A DNA stretch of 64,000 nucleotides from Blumeriella jaapii. Taxonomy: Eukaryota; Ascomycota; Leotiomycetes; Helotiales; Drepanopezizaceae. Location: positions 1,780,576 through 1,844,575 of the forward strand of contig VWND01000002.1 of the NCBI GenBank assembly GCA_009599575.1, written 5' to 3'. The notes under the pieces are model-generated. The model worked only from the letters and a program-made list of their open reading frames with translations. It did no database searches and was not told where the DNA came from. The stretch's first letter is position 1. Each line of letters starts with the position of its first letter. Position numbers and translations under genes: made by a program. Below, in pieces: positions 55,518 to 64,000 of this stretch.

Positions 55518-58500
55518 TCATCGGTTCTTCCCCAGACTCTGTAGGTTGACGAGCTCACTGTACCGCCCTCCCTTGCTCATCAGCTCGTGATGCGTCCCCT
55601 GCTCCACCACCACCCCCTGATCAAAGACGTAGATCACATCCGCCTTCTGGATCGTGCTCAGCCGATGCGCGACCGCAATCGTCGTGCGACCCTTCGCAGC
55701 CTTGTCGAGCGCCGCCTGTACCACATGCTCGCTCTCGGAATCCAACGCGCTGGTCGCCTCGTCGAGCAACAAGATCTTGGGATCTCTGAGCAATGCGCGC
55801 GCAATCGCGATCCTCTGTTTCTGGCCCCCGGAAAGCATGGAACCTTTGGAGCCCACGACGGTGGCGAAGCCGTCAGGGAGGGACATGATGAAATCGTAAA
55901 TGTTCGCCTCCCGACACGCAAACTCGATGGCCTCGTCAGACACAGTATCTTCGTCGCGGTCAGCGCCCAGCAACACATTCTCACGAATCGTGCCCTGGTA
56001 AAGGGTGGGCTCTTGCGAGACGAGTGCGACGTAGGAGCGGTAATCATTGATGTTCAGCGACGAGATCTCCTTGCCGTCAACGTAGATGCCGCCGACGAGT
56101 GGGTCGTAGAAGCGCTCGAGTAGCTGAATCGTCGTCGACTTTCCACAGCCAGACGCACCAACGAGGGCGATGTATTGGCCTGGAGCGACCGTGAGATTGA
56201 GGCCACGCAGCACGGGCTGTTCGGGGCGGGTGGGGTAGCGGAAGTGCACGTCGCGGAATTCGATGTTACCTTCGCAGGATTCGAGACGCGCACCGTCTTC
56301 GGACCAGGCGTCGATGGCGGGTTTGCGATCGAACAGAATCTTGAGTTCTTGCGCTTGTTTGGCTTTACCCATGTCCGCTGGATGGCATTAGCAGGAGATC
56401 GACAGACCTGGAGCAGGGAAACTTACGTGCGAACGAGAAAATGGTGCCGGCGGACTGAGCACCAAAGATGACGGCCGAGAAGCAGACGAAGAACTGGAAC
56501 AGGGTGTATTCACGATCGGCAATCAGTTGACCTCCATACCAGAACCCAAGAGCAACACAGCCGAACATGAGCGACTGAGAAGCAGCATACAGAATCGAGG
56601 ACTTCAGGATGGAGTTCAGACTCTTCTTGGACTGAGCTTGGAGCGAATCGACATAGATCTTGAGAACATCCTCTTCCCTGGTCAGGGACGCCACGGTGCG
56701 GATCGCAGAGGTAGCCTCGCACGCAAAACTTGCACTCTTTTCATAGGCGGTTTTGGCTCGCGCTTGGAACTGAGCCAACATCCAGAAACGAAAAAATCCA
56801 CACGCGAGCAAGACGGGAATCGTTGACGTGCAGACCAGGGCGAGTTTCCAGCCAATGGCAAGACTCACGACGATCGCCGCAACCAACGTGGTGATGACGG
56901 ACAAGAGCGTGCCAAGGGTGACACCGGACAGACCGGCCACGTGGGTCGTCTCGGTGCTTAGGAAGGAGGTCAACGCTCCGGCCGTGTTCTCCTCCTTGTC
57001 AAAGAAAGCGACGTCCTGTCGTAGCATCGTGCGGAATGCCCGGTCTCGAACGCGGTGGATGAGCTTCTCCGAACAGTATGCAAAGGCAACACCTTGTCCA
57101 CAGTACGCGATGAATTGCACCCACGCCAGCATCAGGTACATGAGGGACCAGAAATTAACATCGTCGCGGAGCTTTTGACGCGCTCCGGGGATGACAGCGC
57201 CCGTCGAGGAGTCGGTCAGCGGAATGGACAGAGAGATGATTTCCTTGGCGAAGAACACTGCCTGGACGGGGTTTCCTCCACCACAAATGATCGAGAAGCC
57301 GAGACCGGTAAGCATGAGGACTATCTCGGACCTGTTGAACGAGGCGACGAGTTTGATGAGAGTCCACAGAGAATCGTGTTGTTCTCCGGGATTGATGCGG
57401 CCTTGCAACGCCACGGATGACTGGGATTTCTGAGTGCCAGAGCGGTCCAGCTTGTTGCCAATGTTCTTGTCGTCGGGATCCTCCTCGTACGTCAGGCTCT
57501 GGTGAGACTGTTGTTCGCGCATGACCTTGTCGTCAAACGCGTCGAGCGCGGCTAGTTCTTCGGGTGGCATCTCCCGCGTGGCTGCGATCTTCTGTGCCTC
57601 AACTAGGTTGAAGTACGCACCCTTTCTCGACAACAGCTCGTCGTGAGTTCCCTGCTCCACGATGCGCCCTTCGGTCATGACGACAATGTTGTCGGCGTCT
57701 TTGATCGTCGAGAGACGATGCGCAATCGTGATGGTGGTGCGTCCAGCAGCCGCCACTTCGAGAGCCGCTTGTACGACGCCCTCAGACTTCGTATCCAGAG
57801 CCGAGGTGGCTTCGTCGAGGAGAAGGATCTTGGGGTCGCTGACCATGGCCCGAGCAATGGCAATGCGCTGCTTCTGGCCGCCGGACAAGAGGAAGCCTCG
57901 CTCGCCGACGTTCGTCTCGTAACCCTCAGGCAGCGCAGAAATGAAATCGTGAGCATTGGCCATCTTGGCCGCCTCGAAAATCAGCTCTCGGCGCCGCTCC
58001 TCGTTCTCATGTTCGTACTTGGTGCCGATCAATCCGTGTGCGATGTTCCCGAAGATGGTGGTACCGAAGAGCGTAGGTTCCTGGCTGACGAGGGAGATCT
58101 GCTGGCGCAGCCAGCGGAGGTTTAGCGTGCTCACCTCGTGTCCATCCAGAAACACCTGGCCCCCCACCGGATCGTAGAATCGCTCAACCAACCCGACAAT
58201 GGTACTCTTCCCGGACCCGGACGCGCCGACCAACGCCGTCTTCTTTCCAGCCGGGATGAGCAGGCTGACGTCCTTCATGACCGTGACTTCTGGTCGAGAG
58301 GGGTAGATGTGTTTGATGTGACGCAGCTCGATGGTGCCTTCCACCTGCTCGAGGATCTTGCCCCCCGGTGCCGTCGGGTCGAGCGGCGACTTGCGATCAA
58401 TGGTGTTGAAGATCTTGACGGCGGCGGAAACCGAGGTGGTAAAAGCTTGCATGTTGGGTGCCACGTTGCCGAGCGAGAAGGCGCCGATCATGATGGACAT

Positions 58501-59619
58501 CAAGATGGTGAGGATCTGCGAGAGGCTAATGTCTCCGTCGACCAAGAACCGGCTTCCCATCCAGAATGCCAAGCCGTAATTCAGGTAGATGACCAAGAAC
58601 ATGGCGCCGACCATGATGGCGAGCGCCGTCTTGTTCTTGGATCCGAACTTTTCGGCATTGGCCAGATGCTTATCGTACTGACGGGCAAGCTTATCCTGGG
58701 TCCCAAACGCAATGGCATTCCGCACAGACGAGATGACCTCCTCGGCCACCGTGCCTCCCTCGGCGTACGAGGCCAGGGATTGCTTGCTGTACTTGATGAT
58801 GAAGTTGGATCCCCCACCCATGATCACGCAGATGGCCACGACGGTGGAAGACAGGATCAAGGTCAGCTTCCACGATTTGATGAAGCCGATCACGAAGGCC
58901 GTGACAAAGGTCGCCAGCGCGTTTATCGTTAAGCCGACCTTCTCGGAGATTCCGTCCTGCACCAGGTTCGTGTCGGCCGTGATTCTCGTCGTGATCTCTC
59001 CCGATCCCAACTTGTCGAAGAAGCCGATGTTCTGGCGCATGCAGGCTTGCAGGTAATGCGATCGGATCTTGCCGCTGATGTGCTCCCCGGTGTAGATGAA
59101 GCCCACCGTCGAGACGTAGATGGTCACAAACTCGGCGATGCCAATGTAAACGAAGTAGAGCACGCTGTGGGAAATGGTGTCGTTGAAGTCCGCGCGCGAG
59201 GTCGTGCCGGCGAAGAAGCCATTGAAATCGCCCGCCAGGTTTCCGAACACCACCGTCATCAGCGGCAACGCGGCACCCGCTGCGATGGAGCAGATGGCAC
59301 TGACGATCATGATCACGATGTCGTTCCGCGTCGAGTAGCGGTACAAGACCTTCCAGCTCCCCTTGATCGCGGGGAGATCGACCTGTCTGCGGAGGATGTC
59401 GGCCTCGGCGGGGGGGAGATGGGCGTAGACATCCTCATCCGCGACGTCGACTTTTCCGCCCGACTCTCGCTTCGTGGAGGGGTGTGCGGCAGGCGAGGAG
59501 ACGCTGGTCTTTGGGGATCCTTTCGCTCCTTTCTCCGTCCGATCATGGGCCCTGGACGAGTCGGCTGGGCTTGCGGCGCGACGCGATTCCGGCCCCCTCT
59601 TCTCCGGGTCCCCAGCCAT
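55518..59619 (-). CDS. full-size ABCB (multidrug-resistance type) ABC transporter
   Basis: ATP-driven exporter with the (TMD-NBD)x2 layout. Exons 59619-56427 and 56377-55518, 49-bp intron (GTAAGT donor, ATCCAG acceptor), 1350 residues. The join gives IFSFA-PDMGKAKQA. NBD1: Walker A VGASGSGKST (about residues 460-470), LSGGQKQRIAIARAM (about 576), Walker B ILLLDEATSALD. NBD2: VGASGCGKST (about 1135), a second LSGGQKQRIAIARAL and LLLDEATSALDSESE. Both ATP sites look complete. The transmembrane halves have family strings such as LYFVYIGIAEFVTIYVSTVGF and FFDKLGSGEITTRIT. A charged cytosolic N-terminus of about 90 residues precedes TM1. It resembles fungal Mdr1/Pmd1-type pumps; a mating-factor (Ste6-like) export role is also possible and cannot be excluded. 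No biosynthetic neighbours were seen. Confidence 0.94.
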
Positions 59620-60526
59620 GATGAGCGGCTTGGAGGGATCCCGAGCTCACGAAGGGATCGCTCTTTTCGTGCGTGTGTGCGGAGGGGGGGGGGGTTGGGC
59701 GTGATGTGCCGAGCAAGAGCAGGCAGCAATTGCTAATGCTGTTCGCGACTGGGAGAACGGGGCGAGTGGTGGCAAATGTGTTGTTGACGATGGGAGAAAG
59801 GAGGACAGGAAGAGCTGATGGGTTGGGTGTGCAGGTGAGGTGGAGGAGGTGGAGGTGGTGGAAGTGGTGGTGGAAGTGGTGGTGGAGGTGTGTACAGCCC
59901 AGCACCGTACGTACAGTCGAAGAAAGGAGGAATCGAAAGTCGTCGAGGCGAGTGGCAGGAGAAGAAGGAAGTGGTGACGAGTCGGGCGGGCATAAGAATC
60001 CTAAAGTCCATGAAAGGGTGGGGCGCGCTTCCCGGGATGCCGCGCTTGTCTGCTCTTGGCTCCTCTGACTTTGGGACGTCCCGTCCACTTAATCGTGCTG
60101 GGCGGTGAGCGGTTGATCGTGGTGCGCGGTTGATCGTGGTGCAGTACAATACAGTACAGTCAGTGTACACATACAGACTGGACGGATTGTGAGAATTATG
60201 TTTTTATGTACAGCAGTGTATAGCGGTGCACAGTAGGTCCAGTACAGTACAGTACGGTACATACAGTACAGCAATCCCGTAATCACGCTCTTATGCACGG
60301 CTTGCACGGAAGCTCCAGTGCCGCTGCCGGCCAGACGTCCACCCCAGCCCGAGCCCCCGCCCCAGCCCGTCTCGGGCCTTAGAATTCCCCGACGGACCGC
60401 GGTGGGCTCGCACCCGCTCTTCTCGGCAAGACCATACTTTCTCTTGCTGCGTCCCTTACTTCTCGGGGAGGATGTTTATGTGTACTGTATCTATGCATTT
60501 GTACAGTGCATTTGTGCAGTGCATTG

Positions 60527-60830
60527 GTACAGCACAGATACAGCACAGATACACAGCACAGATACAGCATATATACAGCACACATACAGCACATACACAC
60601 AGCACATACACACAGCACATACACACAGCACATATACACAGCACATATACACAGCACACATCCACACAGCACACATTCACAGCACATATCCACAGCACAC
60701 ATCCACAGCACACATCCACAGCACACATACACAGCACAAATACACAGCACATTTACACAGCACATTTACACAGCACATATACACAGCACACATCCACAGC
60801 ACACATCCACAGCACACATCCACACAATAC
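60527..60830. repeat. 13-bp minisatellite (CAGCACACATCCA family)
   Basis: About 300 bp of tandem CAGCACATACACA and CAGCACACATCCA variants; the usual spacing is 13 bp, with shorter units at the left edge. Translated frames give only Thr/His/Ser or Cys/Val repeats. Confidence 0.9.
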
Positions 60831-61086
60831 CTTAACAATCACCAAACCGACAACGTCATGACGCGGCGCCGGCCCAGGTGGCTGCCGAATCAGGGGAAGC
60901 GGAAGCACGCTGGACAGGCACAGTAACGAGTGAGTGAGAGGACTCTGTCGCTCACGAACGAGCTTCTCTCTCTCTCGTGCCCCCTTTCTCTCCCCGTGTC
61001 TCGTCTCGCGATCCGGCGTGGCGTGCGTGGCGCGAGGGCGGACTCACGGCGTCGCGGACTAGATGGATCTACAGTACATACCCTAC

Positions 61087-61163
61087 TGTCTGTCTGTCTG
61101 TCTGTCTGTACATAAGTAAGTAAGTAAGTAAGTAGTAAGTAAGTAAGTAAGTAAGTAAGTAAG
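61087..61163. repeat. CTGT and AAGT tetranucleotide repeats
   Basis: CTGT units followed by ACATAAGTAAGTAAGT and a second AAGT run after one broken unit. Confidence 0.9.
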
Positions 61164-63485
61164 CAGCTGAACGGATCGCGGCACTGCACCGCATCCTGTG
61201 TAGACGCGCGAAGATACAATACTGTACAGTACAGTACATACATATGTACAGCATGCTCGATCACCCTTTCCAAAGTCACGCCTCGGCTGCGTTTCTGCAC
61301 ATCTTCTCCTCCACTCCACTCCACTGCCTCGGTAGATTGGGCGAAGGCTACATCGGTGTTGGTGTTCTGCGCGTTGCTATCCACCTACCTAGGTACCTAT
61401 AATACAGTACCTACACGTACTGTACGTATGTCTGTAAAGCCCGCGCCGTGTTCGTGTTCGTGTTCATCCAGCATCCGCGCGACGACGTACGGGCGGCGAA
61501 ATCGTCTCTGCTCAATGATTCTCAACACCGTGAAAATCAGGCACGCCGTTTGAAACCCCAGAGCGCGCCGATGGTCCGTCCATCTGGAGCCTTGGTTCCT
61601 GTACTGTACTGTACAGTACAGTACAGTACAAGCTGTAAAATGGTGTAACGTCACGTTTTCCACAGGCAGCAAGCAGCATTGGGTGATCGGAAAGAGAGTT
61701 GCGTGCGGGACGGCGGCGGGGGGCCCCTGGTTGTTTACTGTTTACTTCGCCTACGAGACTACCTAGGTACAGTACCCCTACTGTACCCAGGGCGGGTTTT
61801 AATTTGTTTCCGAATGCATGATTTGCTGACGTTCATGCTTATTTCGACGGCTCCGAGAGTTGGGGCGTCTTTTCTCTCACCCTGTAATGAACAGACAGTA
61901 CGGTATGGTACTGCTTGGGTCGGACATTTGCTACTGTAGGTACAGTACAGTACCAGTCAGCTAAACTCCGACACACGATGCCACGGCCTGCCAACCTTGC
62001 TTTGGCGCGCGCGACGCGGCAAGCTTGGATCCTTCACACGATCAACCTCCCCCGTACAGTAGGACGTTCCCCATACAAAAAGACGTTCATTCACGGTGTA
62101 ATGCATGGATGGAGATTCGAGAACGTAGCGAGGAAGCCCTCGACCCCAGAGGATCTTGGCGAGCACTGCTACGACTCGCAAGCAAATTGCCCGATGGCAC
62201 GGATTCGGTTCTCTGCCTCGGCTCTCCGGCCCTCCGGCCCTCCGCCTGTCTTCGCCGTCCTGCATAGCGGTCTCCATCGACTTGAGCCGACATCGACATC
62301 GCACATGAAGCTCTTTATTGCTTTTCTCGCCCCTCCCCGCCGCAGTGCGCGCCCCATCGCTGAGCGCCCCTGATGTGGATTCCTTCGAGACGTGTCCGTC
62401 CCATCCAACATCACATCACATCTCGCTCGAGCGCTACGCTCCTCCTCCTGCCGATTCTTCGAGGCCGCCACGGTCCCGGGGGCTTCTCGCAACCGGGAAA
62501 ATCTGCGAGACGAGGGATTCCTGGTCGGGACGTCGTGGAGGGCCATGGAGCACTGGCTGTTCATCTCGCGGTACGGCTCACGCGGATCCTTGCCCGGGCA
62601 GTGCTGACCCGAGATGGCTCGATTGTCCTTCCGCGCCTGCGCAAGCGGTGGTGACATGGGTCGAGGTCGAAGCCCGCGGCCATGTCCACGCATTCACGAT
62701 TGTTCACGATGGAAGGACTGGACCCGGCTTGCTCGGCTGTCCTCGCGAATGTCCCCGTGTTATCGGCCGCAGCAAGGGCGCGCCGCTGGACTCGCATGAG
62801 CAAGACAAGACGACCGCGTTGTACGACGAGACCATCAACGCCATGACGGGCACATGGGACCAGGCATGCCGGGTCGGCTCCGAGCCACGGCAGCTCAGGA
62901 CGAGGAGCACCGGCTTCGAGCAAGCACGGCTGCAGGTATCGACGGCGTGTTGCTCTACCGCTTCCCAACGATCATGCTCCCGACCGCCGGAAGCTACCCG
63001 CACGAGCCCGCGTTGGCTGCTGCCAGACCGGAGGATAGATGTCCACACACTCCGTCCCCCACCGCCGCCTCCGCTCACGCTCTTTGGACTTCTCCCCGGA
63101 CTCCACTCTGTGCTGTTGCGCATACGGTACCGTCGCACACACTGTACTGTACCACCTACCCACCACGCTGTCCCGAACGACCCCATCCGCTCCCGTCTCC
63201 ATCGGCATTGAGGCCGCCAGAACGCACGCGATCCGCAATCTCACTCAAGCCGACATTCCCATCTCCACCAGGCGGCCCCTCTCCCTCCCCCTCGCCCACC
63301 GCGGCCGTGACGCCAGCTTCTTCTGCCGCGGCTGACGACGAAGGTCCGATGGATGTAGTGCGGGGGGGCTGGAGTGTGGTGGTCCCACGCGCACGAGGGA
63401 GGTGGGTAGAGAGGGAGCATGGGAAGAAAGGCCTTGCTGCAGGCCAAGATGGGGGCGGGGGCGGGGGCGCGTGTCTGATGGCAAG

Positions 63486-63600
63486 AGAGGGGAAGGGGAA
63501 GGGGAAGGGGAAGGGGAAGGGGAAGGGAAGGGAAGGGAGAGGGAGAGGGAGAGGGAGAGGGAGAGGGAGAGGGAGAGGGAGAGGGAGAGGGGAGGGTCGA
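63486..63600. repeat. GGAAGG and GGGAGA purine tract
   Basis: Tandem GGGGAA units then GGGAGA units, about 115 bp of pure purine on the + strand. Confidence 0.9.
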
Positions 63601-64000
63601 GGGAGAGGGATGCGGATGCTGGCTGGGATGCTGATGGGGAAAGCGACGAGGAAGGAGAGGGAGAAAGCCACGAGGAAAGCGAACGACGGATCTTCGCGGC
63701 CGCAAAGGGCGAAGCACCGGCATCGCCAGGTTTGGGAATGAGCGACGGGGTTCCAGGGGGGTCGTGAGCTCGCGTCTGGGCCACTTGTGGGCGGTGAGCC
63801 GTGCCATTCAACCCGGCAGAACAGACGACCATCTCGATGGTTCGTTTCTCTCTCTCCCCGTTGCGGCACGAGGCCGGCGGGGCGAGTCGAAGCTCCGCTC
63901 TTTCGGCACGGGGCGTGCAATGCCTGGACCTGCTCCACGCGGGGAGACACGACTGCGCGGTCTCAGAGTGCGGGCGAAGAGGGGGGGGGGGGAGAGAGAC

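Larger units (their letters stand above)
59620..64000. other. 4.4-kb repeat-rich window end without a supported gene
   Basis: It starts with the ABC gene promoter (G/T-rich GGTGGAGG units 59830-59890), then many TACAG repeats (60145, 60240, 61073, 61215, 61600, 61760, 61930, 63143), a 13-bp minisatellite (60527-60830), CTGT/AAGT units (61087-61163) and a GGGAGA tract (63486-63600). Long GC-rich open frames between 62170 and 63950 overlap on both strands and have no recognisable domain, so none is called. Confidence 0.5.

Noticed and set aside
49854..59619. Secondary-metabolite cluster (hydrolase, membrane protein, ABC transporter)
   Set aside because: No polyketide synthase, peptide synthetase, terpene cyclase, P450 or cluster regulator is present, and the genes are spaced by repeat-rich DNA.
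60318..60926. Long open frame across the 13-bp minisatellite
   Set aside because: The translation is only Thr/His/Ser repeats from the satellite and other frames are equally open.
62169..63950. Several long overlapping GC-rich frames on both strands near the window end
   Set aside because: Frames overlap in opposite directions, as expected from high GC, and none shows a domain.

Overview
The window is nuclear DNA of a filamentous ascomycete (Pezizomycotina). The evidence is short GT-AG introns (about 49-112 bp), compact genes on both strands, and typical families: STE3-type pheromone receptor, Msg5-type MAP-kinase phosphatase, HUT1, AOS1, TPT1 and a full-size ABCB transporter. A Dothideomycete is my best guess, but only as inference. 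I saw no bacterial features, rRNA, CRISPR array, confident tRNA or secondary-metabolite core enzyme.

Layout. 0-6 kb: 3' end of a dsRNA-binding protein (+), TPT1 (-), and a disordered His/Gln-rich protein (-). 6-10.6 kb: repeat-rich spacer. 10.6-12.9 kb: Msg5-type dual-specificity phosphatase (+). 13-16.3 kb: repeat-rich spacer. 16.3-21 kb: HUT1 (-), coactosin (+), three-KH RNA-binding protein (-). 22-26.7 kb: TBC1D5-like RabGAP (-) divergent from an aftiphilin-like adaptor accessory protein (+). 27-29.8 kb: a four-exon unknown gene (+) and a secreted/membrane unknown (+). 30-35.2 kb: GRF zinc-finger protein (-), a small unknown (-), a larger fungal protein of unknown function (-). 35.7-42 kb: AOS1 (+), BMT5-like rRNA methyltransferase (-), GFA-type zinc protein (-), Fe/Mn superoxide dismutase (+). 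44-48.9 kb: histidine acid phosphatase (+) and STE3 receptor (+). 49.8-53.7 kb: HSL-type hydrolase (-) and an unknown membrane protein (-). 55.5-59.6 kb: ABCB transporter (-). 59.6-64 kb: mini- and microsatellites with no convincing gene.

The genes are mostly housekeeping and regulatory and do not form one pathway. Local links are inferred only: a divergent pair for endosome/Golgi traffic (TBC1D5-like and aftiphilin-like), two RNA-modification genes (TPT1, BMT5), two RNA-binding genes (dsRBD, KH), and two pheromone/MAP-kinase genes (MSG5, STE3) that are not adjacent.

The most notable observations are reading-frame breaks in otherwise conserved genes (dsRBD protein, AOS1, N-terminus of the GRF protein), a Gln-to-Lys change at a superoxide dismutase active-site position, a histidine phosphatase with non-canonical catalytic motifs, an in-frame open intron in coactosin, and a large dispersed family of TACAG-type repeats that I saw only between genes. 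I did not find a convincing new multi-gene system.
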